Of a DNA stretch of 20,374 nucleotides, positions 6,132 to 15,484 are shown one piece after another. The stretch comes from an uncultured Ruminococcus sp. (GTDB lineage: Bacteria > Bacillota > Clostridia > Oscillospirales > Acutalibacteraceae). Under the pieces are notes generated by a model. The model ran no database searches. It was not told the DNA's origin and was given only the letters and a program-made list of their open reading frames with translations. Both the position numbers and the translations under genes were made by a program. Numbering within the stretch: position 1 is the stretch's first letter; the number at the start of each line of letters is the position of its first letter. The stretch is from positions 1 through 20,374 of the forward strand of contig CACYDZ010000030.1 of assembly GCA_902773265.1 (NCBI GenBank), read 5' to 3'.

Positions 6132-9100
6132 ATGCTCAAAATTTCCAAAAAGTTATTACCATTTTCTGCTGTCACATTAAGTACGGTTCTGATATTGAAT
6201 ATGTGTATCATAGGCAACACCACTCAGGTAACAGCAAATGACGATAATTATGACATTACGGAAAAAATCAATGTTGCTTTAAGTCGTTCATTAGCATGGC
6301 TGGAAAGTTCACAGAACAGTAACGGCAGTTGGGGAAATGCTGATATTATCAACGATACCTGTTACAGTATTTCTGCCTTAAGCGATAACGGTTACGATGT
6401 GATAACAGGAACCCAATGGCTGTCAACCGTTTCATTAAACGATAATGTCGACACTCTTTCACGGAAACTTTATGCTGCACCTGCCGAAAACAGCTATGCG
6501 AAATCATTAATCCGTATGCAGAACGCTGACGGCGGTTTTGGTGTGGATAAAAATTACCGTTCAGAAGTATACGACACTGTTCTTGCTTTTGAGGCTTTTG
6601 CAACGCTTGATACTTCGGCATATGACAGCAATGCACAGAAAATGTTGTCATATCTCGCAGACAATCAGAACGCTGACGGTAGTTTCAGTTGCAGCCGATA
6701 CAACAATGCGGAGGAAGCATTAACTGCCCGTATTGTTTACGACACTGCACAATACCTCAACAGCAAATCGCTGACCTCGTCAAAATTGCTGACGATGGTA
6801 TCATCAGCACAGGCTTATCTGTCATCAACAACAGTCACCAATTTCGATATGGGCAAAAACCGGATAGAAAGTTCTCTTTATTACGCTCTTTTTAAACAGG
6901 CAAACGGGGATTATACAGAAGTGTATGATATTGTAAAAAAAATTACCGATTCACAACAGGAGAACGGTAGTTTTTATAACAGTGTATATGATACCTGTCT
7001 TGTTATCAAATACTTGAATGCTCTTGATACTGTTGAAGAAAGTTATGCGGTTGATTCTCTTACGGTTACGCTTGATAACGACAGTGTATTTACCGACAAT
7101 TCCCAGACAGTTGTTGGTGATTACGATATTGCCTATCGTACAGCCACAGATAAACAATTCACATTGGTTACCACAATTTATGACGATACCACCGTCTTAT
7201 ATTCGGAAGAAACTGCGGTAGAATGTGATAAAAATCTTACCGATGTACAAGGTAAGGCATTTTCTTTTGCGGTTAATGAGAAACAGCCAAAAGTACTGAA
7301 AATACAGTCTGTATTGACAAATGGTACTGATGAACTGAAATCGTACATTAACTTCATTTATGTACAGGAGAAACCGGTAGTCCCTGAAACCAGACTTTCC
7401 GAAGCGGGAATGAAACTCAGTGACCATTATGGCTATACAGGAGAACAGAAACAAGTTACGGCGAATTGCTATCTGTTATATGCTACAAATGTCAACTATA
7501 CGCTGGATATTAAAACCACCGCTTATCACGGAGAAGAGATTGTCGGCAAAAATGAACAGCAGGCAATACTGACACCGGATACCGTCAATTTTGAAACGAC
7601 TGTCCTGACACTTGACATTAAGTCAGATGAACAGACAGAATATCGTTTTGTCACAGAACTGTATGATAAAGGTAATCTGGTATTCACAGAGGAGGATTAT
7701 TACCGTATCTACGATAATCCCGCCGAACAGACAACTCCGCCTGACCCTGATAATCCTGTCGAAGAACATCGGAATGTGATTACGCAGTTCAATGTATCGC
7801 TCAACAAATATTTCTTGTATACGAACGGCAACCGACAGGAAATCAAAGCCTCCTGTGAAATGATTTACAGTTTCACGGACGATGCAGAAATTACCGTAAA
7901 AGGTTATGTTATGGACGGCAATACAGAACTGAACGCCAACGAACAGAAGCTGAATGTCAAAAAAGATGATACAAAGACCGAATTTGAACTTATCCGTATC
8001 AGCGACCTGGATTTTTCAGCGGAAAAACAGTATATTTTCAAAGCTGAATTATATGATAAAGACGACAATTATATAGGCGAAAGAACCACAGAACTGAATA
8101 TCAAAGCCCGTCCTGAAATTGCACTCAATCTTACGGCAGATACCAGTACGGGACAGGATTACAGTATTGACCTTGCTTGGAATGATATCAGCAATTCTGA
8201 CGAACAGTACGGATACCGTATTCTCAGAAGCAGTGATGACGGCAAAACATGGAAAACCCGTTCAACATGGAACGGTTCAGACAGTGTCAGCGTACTGAAT
8301 ATTTATCCCTCAGGAGCAAATAATTATCTGATTAACTGGATGAACAGTAAAGACCCCGAAACCGGAGAAAGTGTCGGAAAAGGTCTGTTCAATATTGATA
8401 CTGTCTATATCGGAGATTATAACCGGACACCTGATGACTATCTCAAATCCGCTGACGGAAGTTATCAATATGATGTACTGATGTTCGGAACATCAGACTG
8501 TAATTCCGGAACAGATTTATCCGAATTGTCTGTTGAGGCTACACAAAAATTTATCGACTCCGGGCGAGGTGTTTTATTCGGTCATGATACCATATGTATG
8601 GTAAGCGGCTGTTATCACCCTCAGTTTTCAAAATTTGCCGACCAGACGGGTATCAAAACAACAAGTTACAGTGACTATTCTCCGACAACCGGTATAAATG
8701 TCGTCAATGAAGGCTTTTTAACGAGTTTCCCGTGGAATATCACAGGAACACTGACTGTTCCTGCAACGCATACAACAGGACAGTATTCAGGAGGTACTCT
8801 CAAAGGTACCGTCTGGATGAAATTTGCCAACTATGGTTCATACAATGTCGACACGGAAACAGGCGGAACAAATGATGCTTATCTTGTTACCAACAACCAA
8901 ATCGGTATGATTCAGACAGGTCACAGTAATGGCAGAGCTACCGTTGACGAATGTAAAGTATTTGCCAATACGCTTTTCTATCTCAAACAACTGACAAGCA
9001 GTACATCAGCAAGAGATAATTCTTTCTACGATATCACCGCACCTGAAAAACCGTCTGTCGATTTGAACCTGACACAGTATACAAAGGATAACTATTCTTT

Positions 9101-12100
9101 GCATGTTACCATGAACGCAAAAGATTTTGGTACGAAATATCATTACCGTGCAGAAGCTCTGGCAAAATCAGGTAAGGAAAATGTGCTTTCCAATACAGTC
9201 GTTTCAGAGGCTTTTGCGGATATGAAAGGGTTCGTTGCCATAGCGGACACTTCATCAAATTCAGCAAAAGACCGCATTACCTATGAAAGTGACGGAAAAA
9301 CTGTTGCGGATGTCATTGTATCTGCTGACGGTAAGGCAGATTATACGATGAACAACCTGAAAAAAGGACAGAAATATTATCTGCATATCTTTGCGGTAGA
9401 CAATGAAAACAATATCAGTGAAGAATACATCAAGGAAATCTGTGACAGTGAGGAAATTCTTTCACAAGCAGATATCAACAGCACTCTTACCTGTGATAAA
9501 GGTACATACGATATCGGAGAAAACATCACCTTTACGGCAAGTGCTTATACAACAGGAACTTCTCTCAATGCGACAGCAAGTCTGCATTTTTGCGACCTTA
9601 ACGGCAATGTTATTGTTACAGTAGCCGACAATATCCGCACACAACTTTCTTCGGCAGTCACATGGTCAGCAAAATATCCGTATCTGCCTGAAAACATCGC
9701 TGAAGGCAGATATCTTGCCATTCTTACATGGTATATCGGCGAGAATGTCCCTGTGGCACAAAGCAAATGTCTGGTGAAAATAAACATTCAGCCTGAAGAA
9801 TCAGAAATCAGACTTTCTGCTGATGTTACACAAGGTGCTGACTATACCAATACACTCCATTGGAACGACATTAATACCAATACAGATGGAGAGTATGTCA
9901 ATACCGATTTCGTTATTACTTTAGACGAGTCAGGCAGTATGTCAGGAAGCAGAATAGATAATGCTAAAACAGCTATCAGCAATTTTATTGACCAGATGAA
10001 TGTCGGCGACAGAATGAGTATCGTTACATTTGACTATAATGCACATCTCAAATCAGATTTCAGTGACAACAAAGACGAACTGAAAGAGATTACTTCACAG
10101 ATACGAGCAGGTGGCGGAACATCTGTCAATTCAGGACTTGACCTTGCCTTACAGCAGTTTGCAGGTAACAGCAATACGGCAGAAAAATACAATAAAACCA
10201 TTATTCTGATTTGTGACGGAGATATTAACAACTGCACTGCACAGGTGGAAACAGCCATGCAGCAGAATATTTCCATCTATACGATTAATGTTGTCAACTC
10301 CGACAGCAGTGTGCTGAGTAATATGGCAAGTCAGACAGGCGGAAAATATTATTATACCAATGTTGTCACAGATATGTCCGAAATCATGCAGTATATCAAA
10401 CTCATGAACGATAACGGAGAATATTACTATCAGGTACAGCGTGACGGTGATATCATTGACGCAGTGACCAGGACAACTTATCCTGACAATAAATTTGAAG
10501 ATAAAGAATCTCCCGAAATTGTCAGCGTTTCCATGACAGCAACCGGTTTGTATGACAGTTCCTATAATGGCTATCTTACCGTACAGGGAAAAGACAACGG
10601 TACGGATTACCGTTATCTTGTCAGAGCGGTTGACAAGCATGATGAACTTAATGTCGTTTATTCCAATACCGTAACTGCTGCCGCAATATCAGGTCTGAAA
10701 GGCTATGCTTACACGATAGATACTGTAAATGAACCTGAACCTTTTATTCTCAGTGATGAAAAATACTTTACGGAAAGTAACGGTGATATTACCATCAACC
10801 TTGACCAATATGAACGAGGCGTTTACTATTATCTTCATATCTATGCCATAGACAATGCCGGAAATATCAGTAATGAATATGTGCGTCCGTTGGTTATCGG
10901 TAATTTGCTGTTCAATAATGTTTCTCTCACCACCACGATTGTCACCGATAAAGAAAGCTATCATGCACATGAAAATGCTTATCTGGACATAACTGCAAGA
11001 ACAGGTTTCTATAAGACTTTTGCCAAAGGGGTTGTAGAAATTCTGGACGAAAACAATACAGTCGTTGATACTGTGGAATCCAACTGTGTTGCGGAGATTA
11101 CTTCTTATGAGGACTTTACCGAAAAATTTGTATGGAATGTCAAAGATGTTGTTGCGGGTAATTACCGTGCTTCTGTCAAATGGTTTAACGGAGAAAATCT
11201 GATGGCAAGTGATACCGCAGAATTTACCGTAATCCCTGACGGAAATATTACCGATAAAGTCAGCACCGACAAACTGCATTATACTACTGATGAAAATATC
11301 TGTGTTTCTGATGATATTTTCAATAACACCACCAATTCCTACAAAAACAATCTTACAGTCAATCTCGATATTATCAATACGACAAACAACAAAACAGTTA
11401 CTACAATTTCTGATACCGTAAGTTCGTTTGCCGGCAGTCAGAATACTTATTCTGACTATGTCAAGGCTTCTCTGCTGGGAACAGGAAATTATAAAGTAGT
11501 TTCCAAAATCAAAGACGAAGAAAATACGGTAACTTCCAGTACGGCAATGTTCTATGTTGTGGATTACAGTGACCTCAGTGAAGAATATGTCGGAAATATC
11601 GCAGTGGAAAACAATACCGACAAAGATAAACTTATCCGTTACAGTGTTACCAACAATGGTAATAAAGACGGTAAGGACTTGAAAGTGATAGTAAAAATAT
11701 TTACACAAGACGGTAAGAAAATTGATGAACTCATCAAGAAACAGGATATTGATAAAGGTCAGACAGTTGATTTCTCCGAACTGTACAATACTGAAGCTCT
11801 GCCGATAGATACTTATCCCGTTACTTTGAGTATAGCGGACAAAGACGGCAAAGAAGTGTTGTTGGCTGAAAGCGGATTTGAAATCAATAAACTTATCCAA
11901 TATACCGTTACTTTTGTTGATGATGACGGAACAGTAATCGGTGTACAATATGTCGAATACGGAAATTCTGTTACAGCTCCTGCCAATCCTGTAAAAGAAT
12001 CTGACGGAAAATACAACTATACTTTTGAAGGCTGGGATACAGACTTTACTTCGGTAACAAAAGACCTGACCGTAAAAGCCGTCTATGTGAAAACAGAAAT

Positions 12101-12464
12101 TCCTACACAACCTCCTACACAAGAACCCACTCAATCCCCTACGGAAACTCCTACGGCAACAACTCCCACAGAAGTTCCGTCACAGTCGGGAACACAGATG
12201 GCTACACAAATTCCCACACAGACCGCTACACAGACGGTAACACAATCTCCATCTGAAAAAATCACATCACCTGCTACCCAACCTACCGAAGCTCCTTCAC
12301 AACAATCCGAAGTGACAAATATCATTAAAGATGTTGTGGATACAGGAGCAAGAGGTACTGTTCTTATCATGATAACGGTAATCCTCAGCGGTCTTGCGGT
12401 TGCATTCATGCTTTCCAAAAGAACGGTCAGAAAAAAAGGCGAAAAGGAGGGTAAGTATCAATGA
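6132..12464 (+). CDS. Giant wall-anchored protein: alpha/alpha-toroid, duplicated beta-sandwich modules, VWA, InlB-type repeat
   Basis: A 2110-residue secreted protein; function unknown, likely an adhesin or surface scaffold. Residues 1-35 form a signal peptide (KKLLPFSAVTLSTVLIL, cut near VTA-ND). Residues about 45-302 hold four prenyltransferase/terpene-cyclase-like toroid repeats with turns such as QNADGGFG and QNADGSFS. Two related beta-sandwich domains follow (about 415-528 and 548-660). Residues 661-1224 and 1225-1703 are a duplicated module: the first carries an insert at 718-958 (KFIDSGRGVLFGHDT), perhaps DUF5057/amidotransferase-like; the second carries a VWA domain at about 1259-1425 with MIDAS DESGSMS (Asp1265, Ser1267, Ser1269), Thr1330 and Asp1362. 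Then come CARDB-like domains, an InlB-type repeat (about 1923-1989), a Thr/Pro/Gln stalk, DTG2072, a hydrophobic helix and a basic tail. It has a strong AAGGAGG site and its stop overlaps the next start. Confidence 0.9.
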   Translation: MLKISKKLLPFSAVTLSTVLILNMCIIGNTTQVTANDDNYDITEKINVALSRSLAWLESSQNSNGSWGNADIINDTCYSISALSDNGYDVITGTQWLSTVSLNDNVDTLSRKLYAAPAENSYAKSLIRMQNADGGFGVDKNYRSEVYDTVLAFEAFATLDTSAYDSNAQKMLSYLADNQNADGSFSCSRYNNAEEALTARIVYDTAQYLNSKSLTSSKLLTMVSSAQAYLSSTTVTNFDMGKNRIESSLYYALFKQANGDYTEVYDIVKKITDSQQENGSFYNSVYDTCLVIKYLNALDTVEESYAVDSLTVTLDNDSVFTDNSQTVVGDYDIAYRTATDKQFTLVTTIYDDTTVLYSEETAVECDKNLTDVQGKAFSFAVNEKQPKVLKIQSVLTNGTDELKSYINFIYVQEKPVVPETRLSEAGMKLSDHYGYTGEQKQVTANCYLLYATNVNYTLDIKTTAYHGEEIVGKNEQQAILTPDTVNFETTVLTLDIKSDEQTEYRFVTELYDKGNLVFTEEDYYRIYDNPAEQTTPPDPDNPVEEHRNVITQFNVSLNKYFLYTNGNRQEIKASCEMIYSFTDDAEITVKGYVMDGNTELNANEQKLNVKKDDTKTEFELIRISDLDFSAEKQYIFKAELYDKDDNYIGERTTELNIKARPEIALNLTADTSTGQDYSIDLAWNDISNSDEQYGYRILRSSDDGKTWKTRSTWNGSDSVSVLNIYPSGANNYLINWMNSKDPETGESVGKGLFNIDTVYIGDYNRTPDDYLKSADGSYQYDVLMFGTSDCNSGTDLSELSVEATQKFIDSGRGVLFGHDTICMVSGCYHPQFSKFADQTGIKTTSYSDYSPTTGINVVNEGFLTSFPWNITGTLTVPATHTTGQYSGGTLKGTVWMKFANYGSYNVDTETGGTNDAYLVTNNQIGMIQTGHSNGRATVDECKVFANTLFYLKQLTSSTSARDNSFYDITAPEKPSVDLNLTQYTKDNYSLHVTMNAKDFGTKYHYRAEALAKSGKENVLSNTVVSEAFADMKGFVAIADTSSNSAKDRITYESDGKTVADVIVSADGKADYTMNNLKKGQKYYLHIFAVDNENNISEEYIKEICDSEEILSQADINSTLTCDKGTYDIGENITFTASAYTTGTSLNATASLHFCDLNGNVIVTVADNIRTQLSSAVTWSAKYPYLPENIAEGRYLAILTWYIGENVPVAQSKCLVKINIQPEESEIRLSADVTQGADYTNTLHWNDINTNTDGEYVNTDFVITLDESGSMSGSRIDNAKTAISNFIDQMNVGDRMSIVTFDYNAHLKSDFSDNKDELKEITSQIRAGGGTSVNSGLDLALQQFAGNSNTAEKYNKTIILICDGDINNCTAQVETAMQQNISIYTINVVNSDSSVLSNMASQTGGKYYYTNVVTDMSEIMQYIKLMNDNGEYYYQVQRDGDIIDAVTRTTYPDNKFEDKESPEIVSVSMTATGLYDSSYNGYLTVQGKDNGTDYRYLVRAVDKHDELNVVYSNTVTAAAISGLKGYAYTIDTVNEPEPFILSDEKYFTESNGDITINLDQYERGVYYYLHIYAIDNAGNISNEYVRPLVIGNLLFNNVSLTTTIVTDKESYHAHENAYLDITARTGFYKTFAKGVVEILDENNTVVDTVESNCVAEITSYEDFTEKFVWNVKDVVAGNYRASVKWFNGENLMASDTAEFTVIPDGNITDKVSTDKLHYTTDENICVSDDIFNNTTNSYKNNLTVNLDIINTTNNKTVTTISDTVSSFAGSQNTYSDYVKASLLGTGNYKVVSKIKDEENTVTSSTAMFYVVDYSDLSEEYVGNIAVENNTDKDKLIRYSVTNNGNKDGKDLKVIVKIFTQDGKKIDELIKKQDIDKGQTVDFSELYNTEALPIDTYPVTLSIADKDGKEVLLAESGFEINKLIQYTVTFVDDDGTVIGVQYVEYGNSVTAPANPVKESDGKYNYTFEGWDTDFTSVTKDLTVKAVYVKTEIPTQPPTQEPTQSPTETPTATTPTEVPSQSGTQMATQIPTQTATQTVTQSPSEKITSPATQPTEAPSQQSEVTNIIKDVVDTGARGTVLIMITVILSGLAVAFMLSKRTVRKKGEKEGKYQ
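8112..9803 (+). repeat. Internal module copy 1 of the giant surface protein (with GATase/DUF5057-like insert)
   Basis: Codes for residues 661-1224. It starts IALNLTADTSTG...LAWNDIS, holds the 718-958 insert, and continues with APEKPSVDLNL, YHYRAEA, LSNTVVSEA, KKGQKYYLHIFAVDNENNIS and a second sandwich ending ILTWYIGEN. Copy 2 (9804-11240) shows the same order of motifs. The similarity is at protein level; nucleotide identity looks low, so the duplication is old. Confidence 0.75.
9804..11240 (+). repeat. Internal module copy 2 of the giant surface protein (with VWA insert)
   Basis: Codes for residues 1225-1703. It starts IRLSADVTQGADYTNTLHWNDIN, is interrupted by the VWA domain, and resumes with YYYQVQRDGD, ESPEIVSVSM, YRYLVRAVDK, YSNTVTAAA, YERGVYYYLHIYAIDNAGNIS and a sandwich ending SVKWFNGEN. 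The VWA sits one strand earlier in the scaffold than the insert of copy 1. Confidence 0.75.
12096..12300 (+). repeat. Thr/Pro/Gln/Ser-rich stalk-coding low-complexity repeat
   Basis: Degenerate repeats of CCTACACAA, CCCACACAG and similar code for PTQ/PTE/ATQ units (about residues 1989-2057), a typical wall-spanning stalk between the InlB-type repeat and the C-terminal anchor. Such DNA tends to vary in length between strains. Confidence 0.8.
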
Positions 12465-15400
12465 ATAAAATCCAAAATAAACCGTACAGCAAAAAAATGA
12501 AAGTCCTTTCAGTGATACTGACAGGTGCATTGTTGCTGACAAGTGTCCATGTCGTTTTTTCAACGATAACCCATCAGACAGATGTTGAGCAGACCGTACA
12601 GAATACTGCCGGTAATTTACAGACACTTCAGATTTCTCAGCAGCTTACCGGGACATATGATAAAATGGCACAGGCTGTCGAAAATCACGATGTTGCTACT
12701 GCCCGCAAAATAGCCGGAGAAACGCTTGATGGTATACAGGATATCAGAAATCGTTTTGAAAAAAACAATCAGGAAATCAACAAGGTTGTCAGTGATATCA
12801 ACAGTGATGAATTGCGTGAAAAACAGGAAAAATATGAAACGGTAATGGAAGAAAACTTTTCCCATGCTGAAAAATATCTCACTGATATCGCTCAGTCAGA
12901 TACGGATGTAGAAAAAACATTTCACCGGTATTCCGAACTGTTCACACAGCCTAAAGAAGATGACCTCAGCAATAATGCTGAATTTCACCCTGACAATGTT
13001 ATCCGGGAAAAGTATAAGACAGCAGATATTTCCAAAGCGAAAAAAATCAGCGACAAGGTTGAATCTTTATCCCTTGATACTACACTGACAAGTCAGCAGG
13101 CAGAAACCCAACTGACAGGAGATGTGGCTTTATCAGATGAAATCAAACAAAAAGCGGATGAACTGGAAACACCGTTTAAAATCTATGAATTTGTACGGAA
13201 CAATGTCAGCTATGAGGCATATTACGGAGCAAGAAAAGGGGCAACAGGTACTTATGATTCTCTGGAGGGAAATGATACCGATATTGCCAGTCTGTTGATT
13301 GGTATGCTGCGTTATAAAGGCTATCGTGCTGTATATGCCAATGGCAAGGTCAGAATGAGTGCAAAACAGGCAATGGATTTGACGCTTGCCGACAATGTGG
13401 CAAGTGCCGCACAGATTTTAACCAATATGGGTAAAGATGTCATGGTCTATACCGAAAACGGCGAAATTACCATCATTGAAATGAACCGCACATGGGTACA
13501 AGCCTATCTGCCTTATACCGATTATCGTGGAAAGGGAAACGCTTTTGGAGAATATAAATGGATTCCTCTTGACGCATCGTTCAAACAATACTCTTCACAG
13601 GTTCTGGAACTGGAAAATTATAATGGTACCTATGAAGAATATTCTGAAAATGTCAACAAAGCCAATGAGTTGCTGAAAGAATTACCTGAATATAATACAA
13701 AACTTTCTTCCTATTTTACAGAATCTTACAGCACTGCTAACGGAACAATGACTATTCCTTATATTGTACCACTCAGTACACAGTATCTTCCTCTTTCTTT
13801 GCCGTATGATGTTATTTCCGAAAAAACATCGTCTGTTGTCAATAATCTTGTTGACTCAGATACCATTACGATTTCGGTAGGATATACTCTGCGTTATACG
13901 ACAAGAACAGCTGATGTCTATAATAAAAGCATTACGCTTGATTATTCGCCGGCTTCGGCTTCTGACACCGCTCTGATTGAACAGTATAAAGATATCCGTC
14001 ATGTTCCTGCTTATATGCTTACTCTTGTTCCTACCATCAACATTGATGATGTTCCTGTAGCAAAAGGCAGTGGATTTTTAGATGAGATAACATCAGGTAC
14101 CGTACAGAATATGTACATTACCCTTTCTTCAGGTGGTATCAGCCAGACAGAATGTGATAAAGTATCGGCAGGTTCGGTTTATGCTATCGTTCTTGATTAC
14201 GGCATGATGTCTTATGCTGAGTACGAAAACGCTTATCAGAAAGCCTGTAACAACAATATGAACGCTACCACAATGAACATTTATTCCTCAGAAATCCTCG
14301 GTTCTTTTCTGACATTCATCGGGCGTACCTATTATTGTATGACAGATGTTCCCAATAAATATTCCGAATATACTTACAATGTTTCGCAGACAAAAGCCGT
14401 AGGTATTGCTATCGTAAGCTATGAACTGGTGCGAGAAGTCACTTTCGGTTATATTTCCAGTCTTACTCCGGGCAGTTTTCATATTGATGTGGAATTTAAC
14501 AGTAGCAGTGTAGTGGATTTGAACGCCAAAAACGACAATGCCAATATGTTCAATATGATAATTGGTTTCAGTGATTCTTCATCAGAAGCAAGAGTATGGG
14601 AAACTGTTCTTGGTGCAGACGGTATCAGTACCGTAGATATCATCTCCTATACGCTGTATCACGGCAAAAAACTGGTATATATTACGGCAGACAATATAGA
14701 AGATGAACTTGCCAAAATCAATATTTCAGCCAAAACAAAAGATGATGTCAGAAACTTTGTCAACTGCGGATATACTGTCATTATCCCCGAAGAAAAAATA
14801 GATATAGATGATTGGTCGGGAACAGGATTTATTGCTTTGAATTTTGAAAACGGCAGTTCTACTTACCGACTTAGCGGAGGAACTAATGGTGGAGGAACAC
14901 CGTCACTTGATGACCTTTCCGGTGCGTCCTATTATGTTGACCAAATCAGCGATGAAGACCTTGACAGGTATGTTTATGCGTCCATTTTTGTGGTACAGCA
15001 TATGCACAGATACTTTTCAATGAAAAATTATATGTCATTACTTAAAGGCGTTACCAAAATGACATCAAGTGTCTATGCCGGTAATGTGGAAGATTTCATA
15101 TTCGGCGGACTTGGACTGGCAAATACTTTATTTTCCATTAATACAGATGTTAAGCGGTACTACGGTACACTGGACGGCATTATCAAGTATTTTGCTTACA
15201 ATGATGTTTCTGCCGGCAGAGAGATTGTAAAAAATGCAATGGGTTATCTTTCTCTGTTCTGCGGAGAAGCGGATATACTCAGTCAGGCCTATGAAAAAGA
15301 AGTCGGTAAAATTATTTCTGAGTCCTTTGAACATGTTCTGGGCTGGAACAATGCTTCAGAAAAAATCAGTACGATATCTACCTTTATAGGAAATATCGGC

Positions 15401-15484
15401 GGTGGAAAAACGCCTTGGAAAAAAGTCAAACTGAGTTATTATTTTGCTTTTTCCTTTGAAACACTGACATATCTCGCCAGTTGA
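12461..15484 (+). CDS. Secreted transglutaminase-like (pseudoenzyme) protein
   Basis: A 1007-residue exported protein, translationally coupled to the giant surface gene: its ATG lies in an ATGA overlap with AAGGAGG at 12444-12450. A hydrophobic segment follows a basic N terminus (VLSVILTGALLLTSVHVVF), acting as signal peptide or anchor. Residues about 40-200 are helical and charged, possibly coiled coil. Residues about 220-380 are transglutaminase-like: KIYEFVRNNVSYEAYYGA, GNDTDIASLLIGMLR, NRTWVQAYLPYTDYRG, IPLDASFKQY. The expected Cys position is Asp272 and the His position is Arg343; only Asp371 remains. From memory, the stretch up to LSGGTNGG (about residue 807) resembles the conserved region ahead of RHS repeats in large secreted proteins, but no RHS repeats follow. 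Residues 815-1007 are a helical region I do not recognise. A structural or binding role is inferred. Confidence 0.85.
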   Translation: MNKIQNKPYSKKMKVLSVILTGALLLTSVHVVFSTITHQTDVEQTVQNTAGNLQTLQISQQLTGTYDKMAQAVENHDVATARKIAGETLDGIQDIRNRFEKNNQEINKVVSDINSDELREKQEKYETVMEENFSHAEKYLTDIAQSDTDVEKTFHRYSELFTQPKEDDLSNNAEFHPDNVIREKYKTADISKAKKISDKVESLSLDTTLTSQQAETQLTGDVALSDEIKQKADELETPFKIYEFVRNNVSYEAYYGARKGATGTYDSLEGNDTDIASLLIGMLRYKGYRAVYANGKVRMSAKQAMDLTLADNVASAAQILTNMGKDVMVYTENGEITIIEMNRTWVQAYLPYTDYRGKGNAFGEYKWIPLDASFKQYSSQVLELENYNGTYEEYSENVNKANELLKELPEYNTKLSSYFTESYSTANGTMTIPYIVPLSTQYLPLSLPYDVISEKTSSVVNNLVDSDTITISVGYTLRYTTRTADVYNKSITLDYSPASASDTALIEQYKDIRHVPAYMLTLVPTINIDDVPVAKGSGFLDEITSGTVQNMYITLSSGGISQTECDKVSAGSVYAIVLDYGMMSYAEYENAYQKACNNNMNATTMNIYSSEILGSFLTFIGRTYYCMTDVPNKYSEYTYNVSQTKAVGIAIVSYELVREVTFGYISSLTPGSFHIDVEFNSSSVVDLNAKNDNANMFNMIIGFSDSSSEARVWETVLGADGISTVDIISYTLYHGKKLVYITADNIEDELAKINISAKTKDDVRNFVNCGYTVIIPEEKIDIDDWSGTGFIALNFENGSSTYRLSGGTNGGGTPSLDDLSGASYYVDQISDEDLDRYVYASIFVVQHMHRYFSMKNYMSLLKGVTKMTSSVYAGNVEDFIFGGLGLANTLFSINTDVKRYYGTLDGIIKYFAYNDVSAGREIVKNAMGYLSLFCGEADILSQAYEKEVGKIISESFEHVLGWNNASEKISTISTFIGNIGGGKTPWKKVKLSYYFAFSFETLTYLAS

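Noticed and set aside
6132..6230. Lipoprotein signal on the giant surface protein (LNMC near residue 25)
   Set aside because: Met before Cys does not fit a lipobox, and a standard signal-peptidase I site (VTA-ND) follows.
10689..12134. Long antisense open frame (about 480 codons) opposite the giant surface gene
   Set aside because: Its product has no recognisable domain, is Ile/Phe/Cys/Arg-rich as expected from the reverse of Asp/Asn/Lys/Thr-rich coding sequence, and has no visible ribosome site. The sense frame has clear domains.
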